Below are positions 45,644 to 55,214 of a stretch of 64,000 bases of DNA, in pieces. The position numbers and the translations under genes are program-made. How positions within the stretch are numbered: the first letter of the stretch is position 1; each line of letters begins with the position of its first letter. The DNA lies in the NCBI GenBank assembly GCA_023417655.1, contig JAEZFD010000058.1, forward strand, positions 75,359-139,358, given 5' to 3'. The notes under the pieces were generated by a model. The model searched no databases and was not told where the DNA came from. It worked only from the letters and a program-made list of their open reading frames with translations. The stretch comes from Planctomycetota bacterium (lineage in GTDB: Bacteria > Planctomycetota > Planctomycetia > Planctomycetales > Planctomycetaceae).

Positions 45644-46998
45644 GCCGTGCCCTTGTTGACAGCGGCCTTTTCAGTGGCAGGAGCCCCTCCTGGAGTTTCA
45701 GATCCGGGTTTATTGCCTGCCTCCGGTCGAGCACCGGGAAGGGTAATCTTGGCTTTGTCCTGCAGCTTATCGAGGCCGTTTGTCACAACCTCTTCGCCCG
45801 GCGTGACACCTTCAAGGATCGCGGTCTCAGAGCCCTCGGACGGGCCAGGTTTGACGACTCTCAGTTCGACCGTCTGGTCTGGCTGAACGACATAGACGAA
45901 CGTCCGGTCTGGCCCTCGTTGCAATGACGCTGTCGGAACGACGGTCGCATTGGTCAATGTCTCGACCTTGAGACGGGCGTTCACAAACTGATTCGGGAAC
46001 AGGGTGAGGTCGTCGTTGCTGAACGTTGCTTTCAGACGCAGGGTTCCCGTGGTGGAATCGACCTGATTGTCGACGGCCGTCAGGGTTCCCACTCCGAGCC
46101 GGGTCGTGAAATCCCGGTCATAGGCTTCGACCTCAAGCGTTCCGTTCCGACGGATTTCGTTCTGCACGCGCGGAATGTCGTCCTGGGGAATTGTGAAGAC
46201 GAGAGAAATGGGCTGCAGCTGAGTGATCACTGCCAGTCCCTGAGCTGAGTTCGCCTGAACGATGTTTCCCTGATCGACGAGACGGAGTCCGATGCGGCCA
46301 TCGATTGGAGCGGTGATTCGGCAATACTCGATCAGCAGATTGGCATTATCGAGCATCGCACGATCGAGTTGCAGGGCGGCCCTGGCTTGATTGACCTGCG
46401 CGACCTGCTGGTCGACCAACTGTGGGGTTGAGGCTTGTGACCTCATCAATTCCTGCTGTCGACTGAGAGTCACTTCTGCGAGCTTCAGCGTTGCTTCATC
46501 GCGAGCAATTTGCGCGAGGACCTGATCGCGTTGCATGCGATAGGTTCGTGGATCAATCTCAGCGAGCAGGTCGCCCGCCTTCACATTCTGCCCTTCAGTG
46601 AATGCGACTTTGATGACCTCACCTTCGACCCGGCTGCGGACAGTCACCGTATTGAAGGCGGTGATCGTTCCCAGCGCGTTGAGGTAGAGATCGAAATTTC
46701 GCTCAATGACCGGAGCGACTGCGACGACGACCGGCCGGGCTTTAGGAGGAGCCTTCGCTACCGGGGTCGGATGCAGCCAAGCCTGAACATGAGGGCCCCA
46801 CTGCGGATAAAAATACCAGGCCACGCCGGCAATGACGGCAAAAGCTGTCCACTTGAGAATCGTGCCGGTCCAGCCGTTTCGAGAGGGAGACTCCCGGGGA
46901 GGGACCACCGGTTCAAGCTGCGGACGGGTTTCCGGACCGGGAGCCGTCCCTGCAATTGCTGCAGGACGAGGTTCTTGGTGGGCCAGTCGAGTGGTCAT
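45640..46998 (-). CDS. mdtA: RND efflux periplasmic adaptor (MdtA-like membrane fusion protein)
   Basis: From ATG 46998 (AGGATCC eight bases before) the protein has 452 residues; the frame opens upstream at 47040. A cytosolic Pro-rich leader precedes one membrane anchor (WTAFAVIAGVAWYFYPQW near residue 55). The HlyD-type core follows: the lipoyl halves around VRSRVEGEVIKVAFTEGQNVKAGDLLAEIDPRTY and APIDGRIGLRLVDQGNIVQ, a helical hairpin between them, then beta-barrel and membrane-proximal domains. It ends in an Ala/Pro/Gly/Glu-rich tail. It bridges the inner-membrane RND pumps to an outer-membrane channel. It is first in the operon, 727 bases from the divergent sensor-kinase gene. Confidence 0.92.
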   Translation of the reverse strand: MTTRLAHQEPRPAAIAGTAPGPETRPQLEPVVPPRESPSRNGWTGTILKWTAFAVIAGVAWYFYPQWGPHVQAWLHPTPVAKAPPKARPVVVAVAPVIERNFDLYLNALGTITAFNTVTVRSRVEGEVIKVAFTEGQNVKAGDLLAEIDPRTYRMQRDQVLAQIARDEATLKLAEVTLSRQQELMRSQASTPQLVDQQVAQVNQARAALQLDRAMLDNANLLIEYCRITAPIDGRIGLRLVDQGNIVQANSAQGLAVITQLQPISLVFTIPQDDIPRVQNEIRRNGTLEVEAYDRDFTTRLGVGTLTAVDNQVDSTTGTLRLKATFSNDDLTLFPNQFVNARLKVETLTNATVVPTASLQRGPDRTFVYVVQPDQTVELRVVKPGPSEGSETAILEGVTPGEEVVTNGLDKLQDKAKITLPGARPEAGNKPGSETPGGAPATEKAAVNKGTA

Positions 46999-47725
46999 GA
47001 TGGCAGGATCCTGATTGCGGTGCTCAGGACGAACGATCAAAGTGTCACTGCGAATTGCTGTGATTGATGGGGAATCAAGTCATCAGCAGCAGTGAGCACG
47101 ATTTCGTCATCGTTGGGGGGCGGGACTCCCTGGGGGGTAGCTCCAGTGCTGGAACCATGCTGGTCGTCGTGCGATGGTTCCATTTCGCCAGATCGGAATC
47201 ATGCGAAATGCGGAACCTGGATTCAGACCGGCAGGACTGTCTTTTAACACCGTCTGGAACCAAACGGATACATTTCCTGCCCTGTTCGACTCAGATTCTA
47301 ATCTTCCATCGAATCAACGACAGTATATGGTAGTCCATCCCCGGAGAGATGACAGCAGACTCTCCTAATCTCGACTTCCCTGTGAAAATATGCCGAATTA
47401 CAGGGGTCACAGGGATCAAACTGTCTGGTGCGGCGGAGTTGAACGCAACCCGCGCAAGTGGTGTCCAAGTCGGTGCAAACTCCCAGGTTTCGGCTAGGAG
47501 ATCTCACCGGAAGTTTCGGGAAAAGGGGCCATGATCTGTTCCTTCTGTTAGAATGACGTGAAACAGGGAGTGTGGGACCGTCTCCTCTATCAGGGATATT
47601 CCGGGCGAGATCCTGCTCTCGATTGGCGATCTGGCAATGAACAATGACGCAGAGCCCCTGTGAAGGCTTCGATTCACATTTCCCCGTCCGGTCCGGAGTT
47701 CTGTCGAAGAGTCACCCACAGGCCT
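46999..47725. other. Divergent intergenic region between efflux operon and sensor kinase
   Basis: About 700 bases should hold promoters for both the efflux operon and the sensor-kinase operon. Short open frames here lack products of interest. I found no clear inverted repeat or promoter pair. The sensor's response regulator is a candidate to act here, which is only inference. Confidence 0.4.
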
Positions 47726-50700
47726 ATGAGTCGATACGGAAGCGAAGTTCGGAAACTGGCCCTCAGCGCTCGGGCGAGAGCGTGTTGTAAGCTCCCGGGA
47801 CTCATTCTGGGGGTTCTTCTCTGCATGATTCCTGCCTCGGGATTTGCGCTGAATGAAGACCGCTTCCTGACTCAGGCGTTCCTCAGGAAGTGGCAGACGC
47901 CGCAGGGACTGCCTCAAACGACAGTCCTGACGTTGTTTCAGTCAAAGGACTTGCGGATCTGGATTGGCACCCAGTCGGGGCTTTACCGATTTGATGGATT
48001 GCGTTTCCAGACCTGCCGCGTGACTGGCGGGCTTTCGCTCGAAAATGTCTGGGTTCAGGATCTCGCTGAAACTCCGGATGGGGCGATCTGGCTCGCTACG
48101 AATGGACATGGTCTCGTTCGATATGAACGGGAAATCGCTCAGGAAGTCAGTCCGGAACAGGGACTGAGTCAGAAGCAGCTCTATCAGCTGTTGGTCGACC
48201 GGTCTGGTGACCTCTGGCTCGGGACCGATGACGGGCTCTATCACTTTCGGGATGGCCACCTGTCACGCATTTCGATCTCGAGTTTGCCGCTGACAGATAT
48301 CAGGGCTCTCTGTGAAACAGAAGAGGGACGGCTTTGTGTCGGAGGGGAGGGGAATACACTCTATGTGCGGCATGAGGACGACTTCCGTCCTTTAGTCGTT
48401 CAATCACTCTCACCCGGCGTTCTCGTGACATCGCTTGCTCCGACTGGTGATCAGACCATCGCCGTTGGGTCGACTCACGGCGTCGTTTTGCTCAGCCCTC
48501 AGGGCGAAGTCCTTTTGAATCGCGCCTCAGGTCTGGCTGATGATGTTGTGGAGTGTCTTGAGGTAACTCGGCAGGGAAGACTCTGGATTGGGACACGAGA
48601 TGGCATCAGCCGCTACCGTCGGGGAGAAGTTGAATCATTCCGCACGAGGGACGGACTGTCCCAGTCAACAGCCTGTTCGCTGCTCATGGACCATGAAGGC
48701 AGCCTGTGGGTGGGGACCAAAAACGGGCTCAATCAGTTCATCGATCGTCGTACGATTCCGTTGACAGTCAGTGAAGGGCTGGGGACGAATGACGCTGGCC
48801 CTCTGTTGCAGGATGAAGACGGGACGATCTGGATCGGCACAATCGGAGCCGGTTTGGGGCGGCTTGATGGGCCTCGCTGCGTGATGGAATTCGGCGTCGA
48901 ACAAGGCCTGCCGAGCAACAAACTGTTTGCTCTGGCAAACGGCGGGAAAGGTCGCAAATGGATTGGAACTGATCGCGGTCTCTGCTGTCTTCAGAACGGA
49001 CAGATTGTCCACCTGTTCACGACCAGTGACGGACTGCCGTCGAATCAGATTCAAGCATTGGGGCGGGAAACATCAGGGCGACTGTGGATCGGGACGGATC
49101 GCGGGCTCGTTTACTGGGATGAGAGTGACTCATTAAAAAAACTCCCTGACTCTGTTTCTGGGCTTGAAGGGGTCGTCCTGAATATTACGCCGCGACCGGA
49201 TCAGGGCGTGTATGTCGCCACCGATCAGGGGGTCTTCGAGATTCAGGGTGAGCAAGTGACACCCCTCCTCGCGCAGGGAAAGCCGATTGCCAATGTGGGG
49301 TCGATCGCTCTGACCGACGACGGGAGATTGTGGCTCGGAACTCGTGATCGCGGATTGATGCTGGTGAATCCGGATGGAAGCTCATTCCTGTTTTCGATCC
49401 GACAAGGAATCTATGACGATGAGATCTTCGGTGTCGTTCCTGACGAGGCCGGTCGTATCTGGCTGGCCTGCAGTCGCGGGATCTTTTTCGTCGACAGAAA
49501 GGAATTGCTGAGGTGTGCCGCAGGAGAAATGCTGCGGGTGGAGAGCCGTCCTTTCAGTCCGACTGAATCCCTGAGAACTGTCGAATGTCAGCGAGGAGTG
49601 CAGCCAGCCGCGGTCAAGATGGCTGATGAGCGGATCTGGTTTTCTACCAATCACGGTGTCCTGATCATGACGCCGACCAACGTGCAGAGAAATTTAGGCC
49701 CCCCTCACGTATTGATCGAAGAGATGCAGGCCAACGGTCAGATTGTCGATGCCGACGCCCTGCATTCAATTCTTGCGAGGGGACGCGCCAATGTCACATT
49801 TCGATATCTGGCGACGACCTATGTGGTGCCCCAGCGGGTTTCATTTCGCTATCGACTGGATGGCTTTGATCGCGACTGGATCGAAGCAGGTCATCGAAGA
49901 GAAGCCTTCTATACAAACCTTCCCCCAGGGCATTACCGCTTTCGCGTCGCAGCTATGAATCAGTCGGGGGACTGGTCGGAAATCGACTCCCCGGTGGATT
50001 TCAGAGTAGTCCCCTATTTTTATGAGACATGGTGGTTCAGCGCGATTATCGCAGGAGGACTCGCTCTTGCCATCTGGGGAGCCTACCGGATGCGGTTGAT
50101 GCAGATCCGTGGTCGACTGGTGGCGGTGATGGGGGAACGACTGCGAATCGCGAGAGAATTACACGACACGCTGATTCAGGGTTTTTCAGGTGTGACCATG
50201 CAGATGCAGGCGCTTTCAAATCGCCTCGCTCCCTCAGAAGAACGCGAGACACTCAAGGAAGTGATCTCCGATGCAGGTTCCTGTCTGAAAGAAGCGCGTC
50301 GAACCGTTGCCGGTTTGCGTTCAACACCGGGGAATGCTGGTCTCGCGACTGCGATTGCACATGCAGCAAAACAGGCGTCCGACTCGAACGGAATCCAAGT
50401 CTCGCTCGACTTGCCTCCGCTGAATCAGGTCATCCCGATGGAGGTCGAATACCATCTGTTACGGATTGCACAGGAAGCGATTTCGAATACGATAAAACAT
50501 TCGGGAGCCCGGCATCTCGACATTCAATTGCAACTGCGAGGTCGACGCATTCATCTTCGTGTCGCAGACGATGGTCGCGGTTTTGCCCCTGAGGCACTCG
50601 AATCTCAGCCGCCGGGCCATTACGGACTGATCGGGATTCGTGAAAGAGTTCTCCAGATTCATGGAACGCTGACATTAACCAGCACTCCCGGGCAGGGGAC

Positions 50701-50794
50701 AGTCGTGCAGGTGGATGTGCCGATCGGCAGCGGAATTCTGGGGTCCCCTCAACGTCTGCCTGCGCTCTCGGATAAGGACGTCATTCTTGACTGA
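47726..50794 (+). CDS. Periplasmic two-component propeller sensor histidine kinase
   Basis: The frame opens at GTG 47660, but ATG 47726 gives a better signal peptide (LPGLILGVLLCMIPASGFALNEDRF). The 1022-residue protein has about twelve to fourteen Reg_prop blades (residues about 55-680; for example IWIGTQSGLYRFDG, LWLGTDDGLYHF, LWIGTDRGLVYWDE), enough for two seven-bladed propellers. A Y_Y_Y domain follows (FRYRLDGFDRDWIEAGHRREAF), then one membrane helix near 770-790 (WWFSAIIAGGLALAIWGAYR). The kinase part is HisKA_3 type, with ARELHDTLIQGFSG holding the phospho-His and VADDGRGFAPEA and GLIGIRERV in the ATPase. Such sensors often detect polysaccharide fragments. The LuxR-type regulator gene starts four bases after its stop. 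Confidence 0.93.
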   Translation: MSRYGSEVRKLALSARARACCKLPGLILGVLLCMIPASGFALNEDRFLTQAFLRKWQTPQGLPQTTVLTLFQSKDLRIWIGTQSGLYRFDGLRFQTCRVTGGLSLENVWVQDLAETPDGAIWLATNGHGLVRYEREIAQEVSPEQGLSQKQLYQLLVDRSGDLWLGTDDGLYHFRDGHLSRISISSLPLTDIRALCETEEGRLCVGGEGNTLYVRHEDDFRPLVVQSLSPGVLVTSLAPTGDQTIAVGSTHGVVLLSPQGEVLLNRASGLADDVVECLEVTRQGRLWIGTRDGISRYRRGEVESFRTRDGLSQSTACSLLMDHEGSLWVGTKNGLNQFIDRRTIPLTVSEGLGTNDAGPLLQDEDGTIWIGTIGAGLGRLDGPRCVMEFGVEQGLPSNKLFALANGGKGRKWIGTDRGLCCLQNGQIVHLFTTSDGLPSNQIQALGRETSGRLWIGTDRGLVYWDESDSLKKLPDSVSGLEGVVLNITPRPDQGVYVATDQGVFEIQGEQVTPLLAQGKPIANVGSIALTDDGRLWLGTRDRGLMLVNPDGSSFLFSIRQGIYDDEIFGVVPDEAGRIWLACSRGIFFVDRKELLRCAAGEMLRVESRPFSPTESLRTVECQRGVQPAAVKMADERIWFSTNHGVLIMTPTNVQRNLGPPHVLIEEMQANGQIVDADALHSILARGRANVTFRYLATTYVVPQRVSFRYRLDGFDRDWIEAGHRREAFYTNLPPGHYRFRVAAMNQSGDWSEIDSPVDFRVVPYFYETWWFSAIIAGGLALAIWGAYRMRLMQIRGRLVAVMGERLRIARELHDTLIQGFSGVTMQMQALSNRLAPSEERETLKEVISDAGSCLKEARRTVAGLRSTPGNAGLATAIAHAAKQASDSNGIQVSLDLPPLNQVIPMEVEYHLLRIAQEAISNTIKHSGARHLDIQLQLRGRRIHLRVADDGRGFAPEALESQPPGHYGLIGIRERVLQIHGTLTLTSTPGQGTVVQVDVPIGSGILGSPQRLPALSDKDVILD

Positions 50795-50798
50795 ATCC

Positions 50799-51425
50799 AT
50801 GACCCAATCTGTGATTCGTGTCCTGTGTGTTGACGATCATCCTCTCGTGCGAAAGGGGATCGCTTCCATTCTCAGCAATGAAGGGGATATGGAACTGATC
50901 GCCGAGGCCGAGAACGGGCTCGACGCGGTCGAACTCTACCGACGGCATCTGCCTGATGTGGTGCTGCTCGATCTCAAGATGCCTGTTCTCGACGGCATTG
51001 GAGCGGTGCGGCAGATCCTCGATGAATTCCCAGAGGCCAGAATTATCGCTTTGACGAGTTTCGACGGTGATCAGGAGATCTATCGGGCACTCGAGGCCGG
51101 CATCCGCGGTTATCTTCTCAAGGAGTCCGTTCACAACGAGGTCCTGAATGCCATCCGGCAGGTGCATGAAGGGGGCACTCTGATTTCCCAAGACGCGGCC
51201 CAGCGTTTAACAGAGTACTTCCCCCGGTCGGTGTTGACGAAGCGGGAAGTCGAAGTGCTCCAGCTGATCTCGCAAGGCATGGCGAACAAAGAGATTGCGG
51301 CAACATTGGGGACGGCAGACGGCACTATCAAGATGCACGTTCAGAACGTACTGCAAAAATTGAATGCCACGGACCGCACCCATGCCGTCACAATCGGTCT
51401 GCGACGTGGGATTATCCACTTATAG
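50799..51425 (+). CDS. NarL/LuxR-family response regulator
   Basis: From ATG 50799 the protein has 208 residues. The receiver domain (1-120) has VDDHPLVRKG, the phosphorylation site VVLLDLKMPVLDG, and ALTSF and GYLLKES for the switch residues. The DNA-binding domain (about 142-205) is LuxR/GerE type: LTKREVEVLQLISQGMANKEIA, then TIKMHVQNVLQKLNATDRT. The sensor kinase gene ends four bases before, so this is its cognate regulator. Targets are unknown; the divergent efflux operon and the downstream DUF1549/DUF1553 module are the nearest candidates. Confidence 0.95.
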   Translation: MTQSVIRVLCVDDHPLVRKGIASILSNEGDMELIAEAENGLDAVELYRRHLPDVVLLDLKMPVLDGIGAVRQILDEFPEARIIALTSFDGDQEIYRALEAGIRGYLLKESVHNEVLNAIRQVHEGGTLISQDAAQRLTEYFPRSVLTKREVEVLQLISQGMANKEIAATLGTADGTIKMHVQNVLQKLNATDRTHAVTIGLRRGIIHL

Positions 51426-51744
51426 CGGTTGCACTTACAGTGGCCTCTCTCGCTGCGTGTTCATAGAGATTTTGCGCACAGTTGCAATCTCCGGTGGCAT
51501 TTTCACGCAGATTTCCTAGGATAGAAGCACTTGTTGATGTGTCCGCGAGGCTTAAACTGAGGCAAATAACCTTTTTGCTTCGCACTTTTTGGCTCGCAGT
51601 GTCAGCAGGTCTCCCCCCCTTCGGCAGCTGCAGTGACACCTGTGCCAGCCGACATTGCGTTTGCCGGACCTCCCGCCAGAAATTCCTCTTCACCGAAATT
51701 TTCGCGGCGAATCCTTGATTTGACTTCGATTACGGACGTCCTCC
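51426..51744. other. Intergenic region upstream of second DUF1549/DUF1553 gene
   Basis: A 319-base gap holding the promoter of the second module. Short frames here have no recognisable product, and I see no terminator after the response regulator. Confidence 0.4.
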
Positions 51745-54700
51745 ATGATGAATTCCCGTCTGGTCAGCTTCTCTCTTGCGCTGTTCTTTTCGGGCACCGT
51801 CGTCCTGACGGGATTGCAGGCCGACGAAGCGAAGAAGTCGGCCGACAAATCCGAAAAGCGATCGTATGAACAACAGGTCCGTGAAGATGGGGCCGTCGCC
51901 TACTGGAGATTCGAGAAAGGCGACATCAATCGCCTGACAAGTCAGATTCCGTTGGGGGAACAGGAACTCACACTGGTCCGGCAAGGAAAAGAGAGCGATT
52001 TCTCACAAGGTCCCATCGCCAATGATTTTCCGCAGTTTGGTCTTGAGAACTCGTCGCTGCAGTTGGTGAAGGCAGGGACTTTTTATCGCCTCACCGATCC
52101 CGGGGAAAAGAGTCTGCTGGACTTCGATGACGGAGAGACTCTGACACTCGAAGCCTGGGTGAAGCCAGAGCGAGGAAAAGAAGGTGGTCACGCCTCCATC
52201 ATCAGCAAAGGACGCACGCGAGCGGACGCAGGCAATCAGAACTATGCGATGCGGCTGTCTCAGGTCAAGAACGGGCTGACGTTAGGCTTCCTCTTCCGCA
52301 GCCGTGGGGAATCGGGGAACTGGCACCGCTGGACTTCTAAGGATGTCGTCACCATCGGAGATGGCTGGCACCACATTGCCATTAGCTACAAGTTCGGGGA
52401 TCCGGCGAGCATTCGCGGATATATCGACGGAGTTGCTACGAAAGGCACTTGGGATATGGGCGGTGCCAGCAAGCTGCCGCCCGTTGTCGATAACGATGAA
52501 GTTTGGGTCGGCTCCACCATGGGCGGAAACCCCGTGAACTCATTCCAAGGGGGGCTGGACGAAGTCGCGATCTATCGGAAAGCATTAACTCCTCAGCAGA
52601 TTGCCAGTCACGCTCTTTACGTGCGTCCTGACATCAAAGCCGTCGCCACCAAGATCCCGGATCAGGGAGTCGTCGTCGATCTGTACGAGAATTTCGCGGA
52701 CCGGAAATCCTGGAACTTCCGTCCACCTCAATATATCGAAAGTTATGAAGCTCCAGGGTTCGGGTTTATCGCTCTGCCGAAGAAGTACTCCGCAAAAGCA
52801 ATCCACATTGACCGCAGTAATCCCTGCATACTGAGAGCGACCGGGAAAGTTGTGATTCCAGAGGGTCCTCAGCGATTGCTTGTTCGCGCCCGTAATGCCG
52901 CTCGCCTGTATGTGGACGACGTGCTGGTCGCAGAAACACCGTTTCATAGTCTGGGCGGCGACAACGGCCCGGTTTTTGAAATTGATCGCAGCCTCGCACC
53001 CAACATTCGCCCCCTCCATCGCGGCGATAACGAGAAGGTTGTCGAGTTTCAGGGAGATGGCAAAGAACACATCGTTGTTCTCGAGACGATTGTTGGAGGA
53101 GGAGGCCGTCGTCCGGAGTTGGGTGAGACAGGTGTCTATCTCGCCGGACCGAATCAAGACTTCCGTTTGCTGGGAAGCGAAAAGGAGTATCTCCTGACCG
53201 ATGAACACTGGGACGCTTATGTCGCCAGTCAGGAAGAATTTCTGACGAAGTTCAACTTGCAGCGTCGGCAGACTGCTGGTGCCCGCGAACTCGCCTACTG
53301 GAATGAACGTCATCAATGGGCGAAGGAAGTGGTAGAGGAGACTCCCGCCGATCCGACTCCGGAAGTCGATGCTGAATTCCGCGGCAATAATTGGATTGAC
53401 CGCTTCATCGGAGACAAGCTGAAGGCAGCCGGGAAGAAGCCGGAGTCTGTTGTCGATGATGCGACTTTCCTGCGACGACTGGTTCTGGATATCACGGGCC
53501 GGATGCCGAAACCTGAGGAAATTCAGGAGTTCTTCCGTGACCCGGCTGATCAGCGCCGCCAGCTGGCAATTGATCGCCTTCTGCAATCAACGGAATGGGC
53601 GGATCACTGGGTCGGATACTGGCAGGATGTGCTCGCCGAAAATCCGAACATTATCAATCCGACTCTGAACAACACCGGACCATTCCGTTACTGGATCGAA
53701 GAGTCATTTCGCGATAACAAGCCATTTGATCGGTTCGTCACTGAACTGGTCATGATGGAAGGCAGTGTGTACTTCGGTGGACCGGCCGGGTTCTCGATGT
53801 CGAGCCAGAATGATTCCCCAATGGCGGCGAAGGCCCACATTCTGGGAGAAGCATTCCTCGGGGTCGAAATGAAATGTGCCCGCTGTCACGACGCTCCATT
53901 TCATGACGTCGCCCAGCGCGACTTGTTCAACCTCGCGGCGATGCTCAATCGGAATTCATTGACACTTCCGAAGACCAGCACGGTCCCCGGCGGTTCAAAT
54001 TCCCTGCTTATTGAAATTACACTGAATCCGGGCGATGTCATCGAACCGAACTGGCCGTTCGAAGAGTTGATTCAGCCTTCCGATGAAGACAAGTTCCTTC
54101 GGAAGTCTGACGATTCCCGCGAGCGGCTGGCGATGCTGATTACATCCCCGCACAACAAACGCTTCGCCCCGATTCTGGTGAACCGACTCTGGCAGCGGTA
54201 TCTGGGATATGGCATTGTTGAACCGGTCGATGACTGGGAACATGCCAATCCGTCGCACCCGGAATTGCTGAATCGGCTGGCCCGGGAGTTTGTCACCAGC
54301 GGCTACGACATCAAGCGTGTCGCCCGGCTGATTTTCCAGTCTGAAGCGTATCAACGGGCAGCCGTCGAACGGACTGCTGCAAATCCCGACGAGGCCTATC
54401 TGTTTGCTGGCCCGCTGAAGCGTCGACTGACGGCGGAGCAGCTGGTGGATTCGCTGTTTAGTGTCAGCGGAAAGCCGATGGACGCGGATGTGGTGTGTAT
54501 TGACATCGACACCAGCCGCGCGCTGACGCTGTCGCTGAATCTGGGGTCACCAAAACGATCGTGGCAGTTTGCGTCGCTTTCCAATGAACGCGATCGTCCC
54601 AGTCTGTCGCTGCCGTTTGCCCAGCCGTTTGTGACGACTCTGGAGACATTTGGATGGCGAAGTTCTCGGCAGGATCCGCTGACAGTTCGGGAAACCGATC

Positions 54701-55143
54701 CCAATCCGCTGCAGCCGGCAGAAGTCGCCAATGGACTGCTTGCCCGACGGGCCAGCACGCTTTCTGATGACAGTGCCTTCACTCGTCTGGCTCTGCAGGA
54801 CGATTTCACTCCGGAGCAACTTGTTGAAGCAGTTTACCAGCGGGTTCTCACCCGTCTGCCCACACCCGCCGAGAAGCAGACCTTCGTTGAGTTGCTTCAG
54901 GAAGATTTCGCGACTCGTCGTGTGCCGGGAGCGAAGCCAGAACCTCGCAAACGGATGCCTCGGTCGCAGGTTGCCTGGACCAATCACCTGCATCCGGATG
55001 CCAGTACAATCAAACTGGCGATGGAAGAAGAAGTCCGTCGCGGAGATCCACCGACAGTGCTGCTGAATCCGGACTGGCGGGAACGCATGGAAGACATGAT
55101 CTGGGCTCTCATCAATTCGCCAGAGTTCGTATTTGTCCCGTAG
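51745..55143 (+). CDS. LamG, DUF1549 and DUF1553 domain protein
   Basis: The 1132-residue exported protein has a signal peptide (LVSFSLALFFSGTVVLTGLQA). A LamG-like concanavalin fold comes first (about 45-300; VAYWRFEKGD, LEAWVKPERG, WHHIAISYKF, GGLDEVAIYRKAL). A PA14-like beta region follows (about 305-465; ILRATGKVVIPEGPQRLLVRARNAARLYVDDVLV). DUF1549 spans about 545-745, with CARCHDAPFHDVAQRDLF near 711, and DUF1553 runs from about 790 to the end. Unlike the protein at 18655-21843 it has no N-terminal PSCyt1 heme segment; the carbohydrate-binding-like front end replaces it. The single CxxCH near 711 remains. The DUF1501 partner starts 71 bases downstream. Function is unproven; the domain mix suggests binding to extracellular polymers. 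Confidence 0.9.
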   Translation: MMNSRLVSFSLALFFSGTVVLTGLQADEAKKSADKSEKRSYEQQVREDGAVAYWRFEKGDINRLTSQIPLGEQELTLVRQGKESDFSQGPIANDFPQFGLENSSLQLVKAGTFYRLTDPGEKSLLDFDDGETLTLEAWVKPERGKEGGHASIISKGRTRADAGNQNYAMRLSQVKNGLTLGFLFRSRGESGNWHRWTSKDVVTIGDGWHHIAISYKFGDPASIRGYIDGVATKGTWDMGGASKLPPVVDNDEVWVGSTMGGNPVNSFQGGLDEVAIYRKALTPQQIASHALYVRPDIKAVATKIPDQGVVVDLYENFADRKSWNFRPPQYIESYEAPGFGFIALPKKYSAKAIHIDRSNPCILRATGKVVIPEGPQRLLVRARNAARLYVDDVLVAETPFHSLGGDNGPVFEIDRSLAPNIRPLHRGDNEKVVEFQGDGKEHIVVLETIVGGGGRRPELGETGVYLAGPNQDFRLLGSEKEYLLTDEHWDAYVASQEEFLTKFNLQRRQTAGARELAYWNERHQWAKEVVEETPADPTPEVDAEFRGNNWIDRFIGDKLKAAGKKPESVVDDATFLRRLVLDITGRMPKPEEIQEFFRDPADQRRQLAIDRLLQSTEWADHWVGYWQDVLAENPNIINPTLNNTGPFRYWIEESFRDNKPFDRFVTELVMMEGSVYFGGPAGFSMSSQNDSPMAAKAHILGEAFLGVEMKCARCHDAPFHDVAQRDLFNLAAMLNRNSLTLPKTSTVPGGSNSLLIEITLNPGDVIEPNWPFEELIQPSDEDKFLRKSDDSRERLAMLITSPHNKRFAPILVNRLWQRYLGYGIVEPVDDWEHANPSHPELLNRLAREFVTSGYDIKRVARLIFQSEAYQRAAVERTAANPDEAYLFAGPLKRRLTAEQLVDSLFSVSGKPMDADVVCIDIDTSRALTLSLNLGSPKRSWQFASLSNERDRPSLSLPFAQPFVTTLETFGWRSSRQDPLTVRETDPNPLQPAEVANGLLARRASTLSDDSAFTRLALQDDFTPEQLVEAVYQRVLTRLPTPAEKQTFVELLQEDFATRRVPGAKPEPRKRMPRSQVAWTNHLHPDASTIKLAMEEEVRRGDPPTVLLNPDWRERMEDMIWALINSPEFVFVP

Positions 55144-55214
55144 TCGACTGCCGTTTTGCTGGCGTTGGGAGATTTCTCCAACGCCGAGGAACTGAATTCA
55201 TAAGGTCTCATGAT

